A stretch of 64,000 nt of DNA from NCBI RefSeq assembly GCF_963676685.1, contig NC_092355.1, positions 81,373,176 through 81,437,175 of the forward strand, written 5' to 3'. The stretch comes from Mytilus edulis (lineage: Eukaryota; Mollusca; Bivalvia; Mytilida; Mytilidae). The first letter of the stretch is position 1, and every line of letters begins with the position of its first letter. Both the position numbers and the translations under genes were made by a program. Positions 12,809 through 23,151 of the stretch are shown here, in pieces. The notes under the pieces are model-generated. The model did not search any database. It worked only from the letters and a program-made list of their open reading frames with translations, and was not told the origin of the DNA.

Positions 12809-15379
12809 TTAATCTCTCGTGGTTTGGTTGTAAGGAAGAAACGTGTATTCGTTGTCTGGTGGTTGTCTCCTTAGGCCGGGAAGTTCTAAAAAATTATGTG
12901 GTGTGCTATCGACACTACATGACGTTCCAGTATCTTTTGTTGTCTGTTTTATTTCTATTTCACAGGATGGTGATTGGTGAATATTGGTTGAAGTAGTCAC
13001 ATAATTGTCAGTGGATGCAGTTATATTTCTCTTTTCCATTTGCAACTTTGGACTTTTCGCCACATCTGTATTGGTTGCCAGTTCCGTGTCCATACTTTTT
13101 GCTAGTATGATTGAGTTGGTGTTGTACTCGGCTCTTTCTGTTTGGTCAGATTTGTATTCAGTTTTCGCTTTGTTCAATTCTTTTTGAACAGGTTTTTCTT
13201 GATAGTGCGAATCATCTGATAGATTTTTCGGTATTTGATTGATTTGCCTGTTATAGTTTGGATGAGGAGTTTTCGTTGATGAGGCTGCATAGCGACTATG
13301 ATCATTTCTTTGAGGATTTGAATTGTTAACTATGTTAGCCTGAGGGGGATGATGCATGGCATTGTAGTAAGGAGGAAACAGCTGTCTTGTATGTTGAATA
13401 TTTGGTGGCGGACGTGTAAATTGGTAAGCTGGAGGTTGAGGAAACAGATGAATATTTGGATGTTGTTGGAACGAGTATGGACCTGGATTGTTAAAGTTGG
13501 TATGTGGGGTCCATGTTGGTTGCGGATTGAGATATTGATTTTGTTGTTGAAACAAGTGTGGACCTGGATTGTTCACGTTGGTATGTTGGTTCCATGTTGG
13601 TTGGGGGTTGGCAAATTGGTGTTGTTGGTTTAGTTGTCTAATTTGATGGTTCATTGTGGCCATACTCTGTTGTAGCTGTAGGGCCATTTGCGTAGTTAGC
13701 GCAGAGCAGATAGATAAATTTTGGGATGATTGGACTTCAATTGCTCTGATTCGAGATTCCATGGCTTGTATTTCCATTTGGTGCATCCTTTCATATATGT
13801 TAAAGGGATCTATTCTATTGAAATTCTGGTTACTTTGTTGATTTTGGTTGTTGGGATCCATACTGTTCCGGATATGCCCTTCTCCATGATAACTGCTATT
13901 TTGTGTTTTGTTGGTCAAAGAATCTTTCTTTTGAAGGAGTTTAATTGTTTTCTCTTGGTCCTTTAGCTTTTGTTCCAATTCTGTTACATAACCATGTAGC
14001 TCCATATCCCGGTTATTTGTGCCGGTTTTTGGTCTTGAAGTGGTTTTTGGTTTTGTTGAAGTTGACAAGTTAGGAGTTTTTGCTATCTTATTTATAGTTA
14101 CACTATTGTTGCTGTTCAGAGTAGTAATGGTTTCCTTCATAGATGTTTCATTATACTGGATATTGGTGGTTTCTTCGAAAGGACTTTGGTCAATTGGAAT
14201 ATTGATTGTTTCTTTTGCAACAGAGTGGTCAACAGGAGTGTTGAGGTACATGCAATTCTCAGGTGCATTTTGGTCATTATTACTCTTGCTATACTCTTTG
14301 GTTGACGTTTGGTCATTAACATTTTCAGCTTGTTTTGAGTGGTTCAACAAGTATGGATTTCTTTTTCTGATAGTGGATGGATTTGGTATGATAACTTCAG
14401 TGGTTGATGTTTTAATTAATGAGCCTGAAGGTTGGTTTTCATGGGTGTTTGCTAGTGGAGGTAAAATGCTAGGATTTAGATGCGTTGTACGGTCATCATT
14501 ATATAGTTCGTTCTCATTACAACCATTGCATATGTAAGGTACATTTGGGTCAATCTTGTTTACCTTGCTTTTTGTTAAACCAACACAGCTATAGTGGAAC
14601 CAGTGATCACAACTTTCACATTCTATGGTGTCTTTATCTGCTTTGCCATTGCATACTGGACATAAATATTCGTGTTCCTGATATAGATCAGATTTCGATG
14701 TAATTGGGTGACACGGGGAATCAATAAATGAAGCTCCCTTTGAGTATGCTTGGTCATCGTCATCTTGAGTTTGATTTCTGACAATATTACTGTGACTTAT
14801 CGTCTGAGTAATTTTGTTGTTCATATCACCTATGGTGACTTCATTTTGTGATAGATGGTTTTCTATTTGCGGGAGGATAGTTTCCATAAATAAGTCTGCC
14901 TTGGGTCCATTAACTAGTGCAGATGATTGTGAATGGTATAAATTTATGGTATATTTCTGGTATGCCTTAGCATGATCATGCTTTTGGGCAGATACTTTAA
15001 GCCTTATCTCTATTTCATGGCCTTTTTTATCTTTTACTCTCTCTTTTAAGACTGAAAAGTGTTCTAAAAAGTCATCCCCTTCTAGTATTTCAAAAAGCTT
15101 TTGTTTAAAGATAAGATATGATGATGTGTTAAGCTGAATACAAAGATTTTTCTTTTGTTTCATTTCATATCTGATCATAGAATCTGAGCAACCTGATAAT
15201 TTCTTGCTGATAGCTTTATTAACATTGAGTTGGTAGTCTTTCTGAAAGGTAGGTATTTTATTATCGACATGATTTGGTGTTGGATCTGATCTCCTTAGAT
15301 TTGTATTTGATCTTTGACTGCGACGCAGTGATAGAGACTGACTATTGCCCACCTCATTAATGGTGCTACTGTCTGCCAT
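12809..15379 (-). CDS. LINE ORF1 protein with PHD finger
   Basis: 856 codons from an ATG just after a 26-base A run. The N-terminus is basic (SLSLRRSQRSNTNLRR). A region with KYTINLYHSQSSALVNGPKA resembles a domain I recall from other invertebrate LINE ORF1 proteins. A PHD-type zinc finger follows at about residues 240-287 (CPVCNGKAD, CESCDHWFHYSC, CNGC). Then come a probable coiled coil with LEQKLKDQEKTIKLLQKK and a Gln/Asn/Pro-rich stretch with tandem NPQPTW...FNNPGPY motifs. The role is presumably nucleic acid binding in the retrotransposition particle. The last 28 codons overlap ORF2 in another frame. Confidence 0.9.
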   Translation of the reverse strand: MADSSTINEVGNSQSLSLRRSQRSNTNLRRSDPTPNHVDNKIPTFQKDYQLNVNKAISKKLSGCSDSMIRYEMKQKKNLCIQLNTSSYLIFKQKLFEILEGDDFLEHFSVLKERVKDKKGHEIEIRLKVSAQKHDHAKAYQKYTINLYHSQSSALVNGPKADLFMETILPQIENHLSQNEVTIGDMNNKITQTISHSNIVRNQTQDDDDQAYSKGASFIDSPCHPITSKSDLYQEHEYLCPVCNGKADKDTIECESCDHWFHYSCVGLTKSKVNKIDPNVPYICNGCNENELYNDDRTTHLNPSILPPLANTHENQPSGSLIKTSTTEVIIPNPSTIRKRNPYLLNHSKQAENVNDQTSTKEYSKSNNDQNAPENCMYLNTPVDHSVAKETINIPIDQSPFEETTNIQYNETSMKETITTLNSNNSVTINKIAKTPNLSTSTKPKTTSRPKTGTNNRDMELHGYVTELEQKLKDQEKTIKLLQKKDSLTNKTQNSSYHGEGHIRNSMDPNNQNQQSNQNFNRIDPFNIYERMHQMEIQAMESRIRAIEVQSSQNLSICSALTTQMALQLQQSMATMNHQIRQLNQQHQFANPQPTWNQHTNVNNPGPHLFQQQNQYLNPQPTWTPHTNFNNPGPYSFQQHPNIHLFPQPPAYQFTRPPPNIQHTRQLFPPYYNAMHHPPQANIVNNSNPQRNDHSRYAASSTKTPHPNYNRQINQIPKNLSDDSHYQEKPVQKELNKAKTEYKSDQTERAEYNTNSIILAKSMDTELATNTDVAKSPKLQMEKRNITASTDNYVTTSTNIHQSPSCEIEIKQTTKDTGTSCSVDSTPHNFLELPGLRRQPPDNEYTFLPYNQTTRD
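12887..12893 (-). promoter_or_regulatory. Candidate -1 frameshift site, T TTT TTA
   Basis: On the minus strand ORF1 reads AAT TTT TTA GAA, so T TTT TTA is exactly in phase as an X XXY YYZ slippery heptamer. A one-base backward slip continues as AGA ACT TCC, which is the ORF2 frame. In that frame a TAA codon immediately precedes the heptamer, so ORF2 opens right here. Only a weak stem (CUUC/GGAG) is visible downstream. Confidence 0.5.
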
Positions 15380-15405
15380 GTTATGCTACAAACAATGTAG
15401 TGCTA

Positions 15406-15431
15406 TTTTTTTTTTTTTTTTTTTTTTTTTT
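15406..15431 (-). repeat. 26-base A run upstream of LINE ORF1
   Basis: An uninterrupted T run on the plus strand, A on the element's strand, between three copies of the LINE motif and the ORF1 ATG. This position is odd for a 5' UTR. It would fit the 3' tail of a preceding element joined head-to-tail to this one. Confidence 0.8.
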
Positions 15432-15834
15432 ATATATAGGGTTTAGCGCGGAACAACCACACTTACCCCGGGGAACTTGTACGTGTTTGCTCTTTAGATT
15501 TCAGCCCAAGATTTTGTATTTTTCTTTTTATGATAAGTTTTAGCACAGATCAACCACCTTTACCACAGGTGGGGTTTGACAAGTAAATTTTGTTAGCTAT
15601 TCAGGTAATTAATAGAAGAGATGCTTTTTCCACCAATATTTTGCTACTTCGCTATTTAAATGATGCGGTATAGCGAGGTACAACCACACTAACCCACGAC
15701 AAAAAACCAGAAAAGAGACTGAGAGATGCTTTGCAGCCCTAGGTTTTGTTAAAACACAACTTTCATAGAGTTGATCTAAAATTCTTCATGTCGCTAATTA
15801 GTGAGACCGCTTTTTGAGAGATCTTGAACATTAA

Positions 15835-16147
15835 GGGAGCTACCATTTGATTTTTGAGGGGGGGGGGGGGGGGGGGGGGGGGGGCTAGGATGAAATTTGA
15901 AAAAAATAGGCAGGACAGGAGTTTTGAATAAAAAAAAAAGGCAGGATGAGACACTTGCCAAAAAAAAAAGTCAGGACGACAATTTAGGTAAAAAAAAGTC
16001 AGGATAAACTAAAAAAAAAACAAAAAAAACAGGACCGAACAGAGTGAAAAATAAAAAGGCAGGACAGAGATTACAGCTAAAAAAAATGCAGGACAAAATT
16101 TTTCATCCTAGCCCCTCCCCCCCCATAAAAATCAAATGGTAGCTCCC
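15835..16147. mobile_element. TIR element with G27 tract and GGCAGGAC words
   Basis: The ends GGGAGCTACCATTTGATTTT and the inverse AAAATCAAATGGTAGCTCCC are perfect complements, with TAA on both sides as a possible target duplication. Inside each TIR is a G/C homopolymer: 27 G at 15858-15884 and 8 C near 16117. Between them GGCAGGAC-type words follow A runs about seven times. No protein is encoded. Confidence 0.85.
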
Positions 16148-16189
16148 TAAAGTAAATTTAATGAGAATATTGATGAGAACAATGATGTC

Positions 16190-16680
16190 AACAAAGCATA
16201 TTCAATGAAGACTTTGAATCTGAACTTCTAAATACTATAAATAAACACATATACCATTGAAACAGCGAAAAAATGTACAAAGTCCTGCTCCATTTATGAA
16301 TCCAGAGCTAAGGCAATCTATATTTAAGAAAAAGATGTTGTACAATAAAGTACAATAAGGTATAACCAAGAAAAACTGGGGAAAATACAGAGCCCAGAGA
16401 AATTTTGTAAACAAGATCAAGCGTAAATCAGTCAGAAATTATTTTATAGAGCGTTGTGTAGGGGAACCAAAAAGTAAAGACTTTTGGCCCACCATCAAAC
16501 CTTTCTTACCTTTCTTAACAAACAAAGGTAGTCATGGTAGTTATTTTGAGAACAACTTGACATTATTTTATGTGACAATGATAACATTATAAATGATCAG
16601 TCAAAGGTTGCTAATATGTTTAATGATTTTTTTGTTAGTGTAGCAAAAGATATGGAACAGACTGTACTGTAGATCAGAAC
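16190..16680 (+). pseudogene. Degenerate LINE reverse-transcriptase region
   Basis: With stops and frame changes, the plus strand reads APFMNPELRQSIFKKK, then NWGKYRAQRNFVNKIKRKSV, then ERCVGEPKSKDFWPTIKPFL. This is the typical linker between endonuclease and RT in LINEs of the L2/CR1 kind. It is unrelated in frame to the intact LINE upstream and much older. Confidence 0.75.
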
Positions 16681-16968
16681 CACCTAGTATATATAATAAT
16701 TGTATAACTAAAGGTAATAGTATACTATTAAACGAGAAGACCTCATTTTGTGTGTCGCTTCTCTTCTTTCCTCAATAAATTAATCAACACGCTTCTGTGT
16801 CCTATAGGAAAGGTGCATTAGTAAACTTAGAATTGAAAGTAAATACACTTTATTTATATAGTAATGAATGTTCATAATATACAGATTATTCATGTGAACT
16901 TTTGATACCTTTTCTGAAATTCTCCAGTCATTAAATCTTTAAAAAAATTCATTGATTACAAACAAAAA

Positions 16969-17115
16969 GAAGATGTGGTATGATTGCCATGTTGAGACAA
17001 CTCTCCACAAGAGACCAAAATGACTCAGAAATTAACAACTATAGGTTCCCGTACGGCCTTCATCAACGAACAAAGCCCATACCGCACACTCAGCTTTAAA
17101 AGGCCCCGAAATGAC
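16969..17115 (-). repeat. SINE/retroelement tail repeat
   Basis: It contains AGATGTGGTATGATTGCCAT, GAGACAACTCTCCACAAGAG and CCGTACGGCCTTCATCAACG. The reverse complement recurs at 20108-20242, and fragments lie near 23019, 59240 and 59950. It is a common mussel 3'-tail sequence by memory, and non-coding. Confidence 0.7.
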
Positions 17116-17159
17116 AATGTAAAACAATTCAAACGAGAAAACTAGCAGCCAGCTTATTT

Positions 17160-18765
17160 ATGTACAAAAAATTATCTTCATCCTCATAGCTACTCAATTC
17201 TGGTAAGCTGTCCAGGGCCTACTCCATTTGCCTCTGGTTTTCTCGATGATTGGTCTTACATGAGTTTTAGTATGGACCCAATTAAAGGTCAAGTCAATTG
17301 GGGCGTAATGATAGTAAGTCTACACTAGTAGACGGAACATTTTAACTTATTTGAATGATAAAAGTCAAATTATAGAAAGAATTAGCCATAGCAACAACTA
17401 TAATGTGTCAATTGTTACTATTTCGGAGTTCCGTGTGGTATGTTTTGAGTGTTCTGTGGTATTCTGTGGTGTTCTTTGGTAAAAGACACTCCGTCAATAA
17501 TTATATAATAGTTTTTTTGAAAAAAACTGGTCATTATCGTGATATATGGACTGCCCACAGGATAGTGGTATTGATGTTTTTAAAATTTCTCAAAAAATTA
17601 AATTGTTCAAAGTAAACTCGAGGAATTGTACAGTTTCTTTAGGAAAGAGTGAAGACCATTGATAGTGATAGCAATACGTCTCTGCCATTCATTTAAGTAC
17701 TTTTTTCAGTGTATGAATACAAAATGTTTATGTTTTCTATAATTTGATATATATACCTAATTCAATGTATTTTCCAAATCATTTATTTATTTAGTATATT
17801 TATAATATAATTAAGTTTAATTATTTGCAACCAAAATTACTACAATTGTGTATTAAAACTTAGCAGGCTGAAACTTTAATCCTTCAGATTCTATGTTTGT
17901 AAATTTTTGTGATTCCTACTAATTTTGTGGTCCTCCGATTAAAGATGACGTATTTATTATTTCATCGATAATTTTCACTGCTCATCTAGAAATACTTCCG
18001 TATATAATAGATATTAAAACATGTGTTGTATTAATGGAACAGAATCAATTTCAGCCGACAAGACGTTGGTCTAGCTTCTTTGAAAGGTAACTATATGTAT
18101 ATGACAATTGTGAAGAGACAGTTTGATCTTTTCCGCTCACTGTGATATGATCACTTTTGAGTAAAAATATTTTGTGAAATCTTTTCAATACGCGGAAATG
18201 TGAAAATCGGTTGTTTAAAAATGAAATGTATTCATTTGTCACTGTACTTCCAATAGAAGAAGACTTAAGACAGATATTAATTTAAAGCTGATATATGATT
18301 ATAAAAATATACAATGCATGTCGACTCATAATTGCTGTATATAACACTAATTTAAGTTAAGATATCCAATCGTAGTACTAGTTTATCGTTGAACATATAG
18401 AAAAGTCTCTCCGTTCGGAACAAATCTTACAGATCACCTGATTGACTACACTGATGTGTCTGAATTTTGTGACTTTGAACATGTTGAACTAAATTTCATT
18501 AAGACTGAAAAAAACTATCTAAAACAGGTACACGAGTTAATCGGACAATTGATAAATACATATAAGTATTCAGGCAATTTTACATCTGCAAAGAAAATTT
18601 TCCAATACGATCTGGTTTGAAAAGTCTGCAATATCCGAAATGATAGCTGTAAGTTTGCATTGGTTTGAATGAGGGTTTGTAACAGGGGTTTCCAAACATA
18701 AATTAGACAAGGAAGGAAGTTTTGAAAGGGGCAATGAACAAAATTTCGTGCGAATGTGATGAATA
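17160..18765. other. Non-coding stretch, nothing recognised
   Basis: AT-rich intergenic sequence. The short minus-strand frame at 18051-18242 lacks any recognisable domain or splice context. No RNA gene or tandem structure stands out. Confidence 0.45.
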
Positions 18766-19572
18766 CCTATAACGGCTTTTGTATAAATGACAGCAAGTCA
18801 TTAATAGAGACATCATGCAGAGTAGGTGATGTATAATGACGATGAACATGATTGCGTCTCCGTCGAGGAGTAGATTTGAAAATATTCATCACATTCACCG
18901 AGTTACACGAAGGACTAGATAGAATACCTATACCAGCTATTTTATCATTGTAACCGTATTATGGTGTCGCAGTCCCAATTGTCGAATCCAGTAGTCCTCT
19001 TTTTGTCAATGTTAAGGTGTTGAAATTTGAGGATTGTTAGTCTAGTGGTATATTTTTTCGATAATGCGAACTGTTATAGAAACGATGAAATGATCAGGCT
19101 GATTAAAATGCTGGAAAAGAATGTTGTTTGCATTGGGGTTGATATCTGATCTATGGCCGCACATACGCTTGTTTAGCCTTCCTTTCGTTTCACCGACGTA
19201 TAACAATCCACAAAGGGTATCTGTAGAGGACATTTATAGATTTTCAATTCAGATCATCGTCACTTCTAGTAATATAAGACTGTTTAGTTAAATTGCTAGT
19301 GGATTGATCCTCTGTTATTAAAATTTCACAAGTTTTGCAACCATTTGCCTCAAATTTCGAAATGAGACAGTGTTGTCATCAAAATACAAAATGTCTTTAA
19401 GGAAAACCGAACATGGCTGTATATGTGTAATATCGCTATTGTCACTAGGACGGTGATCTGATTGAGTCATGTTTGGAATATTTATCATGTCTGGTGACGA
19501 GGGGACACCTGTCGTATCAGACGAAACTGTGTCCATGGTGACGTCTGTTTCGGACCTTTTTATACCGGACAA
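18766..19572 (-). pseudogene. Penelope-like element fragment with GIY-YIG domain
   Basis: On the minus strand CSVFLKDILYFDDNTVSFRN leads, after frame changes, to CGLLYVGETKGRLNKRMCGH and RSDINPNANNILFQHFNQPD, the GIY-YIG endonuclease core. Further down, after more frame changes, come EDYWIRQLG, SCNSVNVMNIFKSTPRRRRN and LHDVSINDLLSFIQKP. Gly-Leu-Leu-Tyr-Val-Gly corresponds to the GIY-YIG tandem motif. Several frameshifts and stops make it a dead copy. Confidence 0.8.
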
Positions 19573-19735
19573 CGTCCGAGCCAGTATTCTGTTAGATCTT
19601 CGGAAATCTGTGCAATTTTGCTACTAGGCGGATGATGTCCCCGGGGACAAAATGTTCACCAGCAGAGACATCGACCCAGTGGTTATAAAATAGGGGCAGG
19701 ACTTTTTAATCAACAATATATGTGTTGAGTTCTGA

Positions 19736-20100
19736 TGATCTATATTTCAAAAGACAGTCGGTATTCCAATGGGTATTTATTGGGCAACCTTTCTGGTCGA
19801 TTGTTTTTGTACTCGTATAAATAATAAAGGCAACAGTAGTATATCGCTGTGTTCAAAGGTCCGGCATAAAGCCGTTGAGCAGAAATCATTCAGAACCTTT
19901 AAAAAGAGAAAAGGGAAAAGCAACTTGCGAAATTCTTTAATTTTACTATCAGATATATATTGATGATGTCCTATCACTGAATAATTCGTACTTTCATCTT
20001 ACATATCCCATTAAACTTGCAATTCAGGATACTACTGATTCTAGAAGGAGTGATTGACACAGACGGACAACTTCACACTCAAGTCTTATTTTGTACATAT
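19736..20100 (+). pseudogene. Reverse-transcriptase fragment, Penelope-like
   Basis: The plus strand reads QTVGIPMG, LVDCF, KSNLRNSLILLSDIY and then, in a shifted frame, DDVLSLNNSYFHLTYPI and DTTDSRRS. This matches the QTVGIPMGTNCAP...YIDDVLSLNN region of a mussel RT family known to me from memory. Its orientation is opposite to the GIY-YIG fragment at 18766-19572, so the two are not one collinear element. Confidence 0.75.
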
Positions 20101-20107
20101 ATATACG

Positions 20108-20242
20108 TTAGTTTTCTCGCAACTATGCGGTATGGGCTTTGGTCATTGTTGAAGGCTGTACCGTGGCCCATAGTTGTTAATTTCTGCGTCATTTAGTCTC
20201 TTGTGAAGTGTTATCTTATTGGCAAAACTACCACATCTTTTT
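20108..20242 (+). repeat. Retroelement 3' tail repeat
   Basis: ATGCGGTATGGGCTTTGGTC, TTGTTAATTTCTGCGTCATT and ACCACATC followed by a T run form the inverse of the repeat at 16969-17115. It follows the RT fragment in the same orientation and is probably its tail. Confidence 0.7.
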
Positions 20243-20290
20243 TTTGTAATAATTAATCCAAGAATAAATATTATATATTATAATATAACA

Positions 20291-21055
20291 AGAGGCTGTC
20301 ACAACGACAGCAAACCGGATTTATTATCATTTATTTGTGTCCTGGCAATATCACAAGAACCATAACTGATGAACGGTGAAAGTGAAAATCGTCAATATCA
20401 AATTTGACCTCCATTTTGTCATCAGTATCATATTAAAATTTGAAAGAGCTTAGGTTGAATGGTTTATGAGTAAATGCAACAACATGAATGGAAACGCCAT
20501 TTTTCAATCTTTCAAGAACCATAACTCCTGAACAGTAAAAGTCAAAATCGACATTATTGAACTTGACCTCCATTTTGTCATCAGTAACAACATATTGAAA
20601 TTTGGGAAGCTTTGATTGAACAGTTCATGTGTAAATGCACGGACACGACTGGAAACGGCATTCTTCAATCTTTCAAGAACCATAACTCCTGAACGGTAAA
20701 AGTCAAAATCGTCATTCTTGAACACGACCTCCATTTTTTCATCAGTAACAACACACTAAAATTTGGGAAGCTTTGGTTGAACAGTTCATGCGTAAATGCA
20801 CGGACACGACTGGAAACGCCATTTTTCAATCTTTCAAGAACCATAACTCCTGAACGGTAAAAGTCAAAATCGTCATTCTTGAACTTGACCTTCATTTTGT
20901 TGTCAGTAACAACATATTAAAATTTTAAAAGCTTTGGATGCACGGTTCATGAGAAAATGCACGGACAACATTTGGTTGCCGCCCGCCCAACCGCCCGCCT
21001 GCCCGCCGTACATCCCCAAATCAATAACCGACATTTTTGTCACAAAAATCCGGTT
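20291..21055. mobile_element. Repeat element with four 161-bp tandem copies
   Basis: The ends are inverted: AACCGGATTT near 20314 and AAATCCGGTT near 21046. Between them CAAGAACCATAACTCCTGAAC recurs at about 20354, 20514, 20675 and 20836, a 160-161 bp period. A CCGCCCGCC-rich block precedes the right end. The two 76-codon minus-strand frames are the same tandem unit translated twice and are not a gene. Confidence 0.8.
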
Positions 21056-21082
21056 AAAAACATACCTGCCTACTTTTAACTA

Positions 21083-21826
21083 TAGAGGCTCTTAAGAGTC
21101 TGTGTCGCTCACTTTGGTCTATGTGAATATTAAACAAAGGAAGCAGATGGATTCATGACAAAATTGTGTTTTGGTGATGGTGATGTGTTTGTACATCTTA
21201 CTTTACTGAACATTCTTGCTGCTTACAATTATCTCTCTATAATGAACTTGGCCCAGTAGTTTCAGTGGAAAATGTTAGTAAAAATTTACAAATTTTATGA
21301 AAATTGTTAAAAATTGACTTTAAAGGACAATAACTCATTAGGGGGTCAATTGACCATTTTTGTCAATAGACTTTTTTTTAGGTCTTACTTTGCTGTAAAT
21401 TATTGCTGTTTACAGTTTATCTCTATCTATAATAATATTAAAGTAAATAACAAAAAACGGCAAAATTTCCTTAAAATTAACAATTCAGTGGCCGCAACCC
21501 AACAATGGGTTGTCCGTTTCATCTGAACATTTCAGGGCGGATAGATGTTGACCTGATAAACAATTTCACCCTATTAGATTTGCTCTAAATGCTTTGGTTT
21601 TTGAGTTATTAGCCAAAAACTGCATTTTAACCCTATGTTCTATTTTTAGCCATGGCCTCCGTCTTGGTTTGTTAGTCGGGTCACCGGACACATTTTTTAA
21701 ACTAGATACCCCAATGATGATTGTGGCCAAGTTTGGTTTAATTTGGCCCAGTAGTTTCAGAGGAGAAGATTTTTGTAAAATGTAACAACGACGGAGTACA
21801 ACGACGACGGACACCAGGTGAGCTAA
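21083..21826 (+). repeat. Dispersed repeat, AGAGGCTCTTAAGAG family, complete
   Basis: It begins AGAGGCTCTTAAGAGTCTGT and ends GACACCAGGTGAGCT, the two termini also seen (inverted) in 60700-62492. Internal sequence is shared with 609-1316. The frames on both strands are spurious. Confidence 0.8.
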
Positions 21827-22059
21827 AAATTACATATTCGATGGGTGAATGGACATCATATTAATCGAGGAATTCATGTAACCCATGATTTAAGTATCAG
21901 TGTTGTGCGTTCATATATTGAATGTTTATATGATATTTGAATTCTTAAATTAGTTTTTATCTTAATTGATTAGATCATGGACTTTTTATGTAAATACAGT
22001 ACAAAATGCAATCTTAATTGAATTCGTGTTGATGCTACAGACAGTTTAGTTGTTTGACC

Positions 22060-22260
22060 GTAAATAGTTCACCAGCTTTTGGTTGGATTCATGTTGCTTA
22101 GTCTTTAGTTTTCTGTTCTATGTTGTGTCATTTGTACTATTGTAAGTCTGTTTGTCTTTTTCTTTTTGAATCATGGTGTTATCAGTTTTTTTTATCTATG
22201 AGTTTGACTGTTCCTCTGGTTTCTTACGCCCCGCTCTTCGAGAAGACAATTGAAATAACT
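22060..22260 (+). repeat. Retroelement tail fragment
   Basis: It shares the reading MSLTVPLVSYAP and surrounding sequence with the inverted block at 55130-55290. That block in turn follows an RT C-terminal remnant, so this is probably a truncated 3' end of that family. Confidence 0.55.
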
Positions 22261-23123
22261 ATTTTCTATTTTACTGAGATACCAAAGCAGTTCGTTATAA
22301 AGAAATTAAATAACAATAACGGTACCAAATTTTCTACACCAGATGCGCATTTCGACAATACATGTCTCTTCAATGATGCTCGTGGCCAAAATATTTGAAA
22401 TCCAAAGCTTATATAAAAGATGAATAGCTATAACCCAAAAGTTCCAAAAAGTATAGCCAAATCCGTGAAAGGAATCAGAGCTTTGCATGAGGGAGATACA
22501 TTCCTTAATTTATAATAATTTCTAACATTTTGTAACAGCAAATTTTAATAAAACAAAAAATCCGTATTTTCATGCCAGTACCAGAGTACTGGCTACTGGG
22601 GTGGTGATACCCCGGGGACTAACAGTCCACCAGCAGAGGCATCGACCCAGTGGTAGTAATAACAATAACAATAAGTCCTTTAATATGAGCAGATACAAGG
22701 AATTAATGATTTGTTGCACACATATGGCATAAAACTAGGCACTTTGTCTCAGAAATCCCAATAAGTAAGAAAGTGAAGTATAACTGCTGCATATATATTT
22801 ATATCAATATTTTGAATGTTTAATGCATTTTTTATTGGAACCATAACCCCCAAAATCAATCCAAACCTTCCTTTAGTGGTATGAAACCTTACGGTAAAAA
22901 ATTATAGAGATCCATTCACTTAATCTAAGGTTATTGTCCAGAAACTCAATGCGTCTTTGGAAGACGCAGACTACATGATACCATTTTACGACGCAAATTT
23001 TTTTTGCAGTCGTATAAAAAAAGGAGATGTGGTATAATTGTCAATCAGCCAACTAGCCACTAGAGTATAAATGAAGTTGATATAAACAATTATAAACAAC
23101 CATACAACCACAAGTTTGTTATG

Positions 23124-23129
23124 TTTATT
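23124..23129 (-). terminator. Archease polyadenylation signal AATAAA
   Basis: AATAAA on the minus strand, about 22 nt past the archease stop codon. It is the first canonical hexamer after the stop. Confidence 0.65.
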
Positions 23130-23151
23130 ACAAATGTATTTACAACAATCA

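Larger units (their letters stand above)
9383..12893 (-). pseudogene. LINE ORF2: endonuclease-reverse transcriptase, one frameshift
   Basis: The endonuclease part reads KVTTFNVEG, CAQEHWL, FIICGDLNG and SAHVPVK, matching the Asn, Glu, Asp-Asn and His motifs of APE-like LINE endonucleases. The RT part has LNNGKACDEYGLSAEH, GLLDSQKAFDVVHH, PVRQGVRQGG and the catalytic CADD (usually F/YADD). A CPICQLEEEDIIHFLTRCP segment lies near the C-terminus. The two halves are in different frames, and the switch falls in an A9 run at 12074-12082. Past it the RT frame continues without a stop, so a single-base indel or assembly error explains it. Upstream, the frame is open back to 12893 and overlaps the end of ORF1. 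There is no good ATG, and the frame opens exactly at a T TTT TTA heptamer. Confidence 0.9.
8950..15694 (-). mobile_element. APE-type LINE (CR1/L2-like group) with repeated UTR motif
   Basis: A non-LTR retrotransposon on the minus strand: a PHD-finger ORF1 (12809-15379), then an ORF2 with endonuclease and reverse transcriptase (9383-12893). Five copies of the motif GCGCGGAACAACCACACTG (plus-strand sense) follow ORF2, at about 8950, 9036, 9151, 9222 and 9346. Three more lie beyond the ORF1 start, at about 15440, 15537 and 15667. A 26-base A run (minus strand) lies between the latter and the ORF1 start codon. Long, nearly intact frames suggest a young copy. Exact ends and target duplications could not be fixed. 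The clade is suggested by the PHD ORF1 and the C-terminal CPIC...H...C region after the RT. Confidence 0.85.

Noticed and set aside
10572-14703. Plus-strand frames opposite the LINE
   Set aside because: They are antisense shadows of ORF1 and ORF2, with no independent domains.
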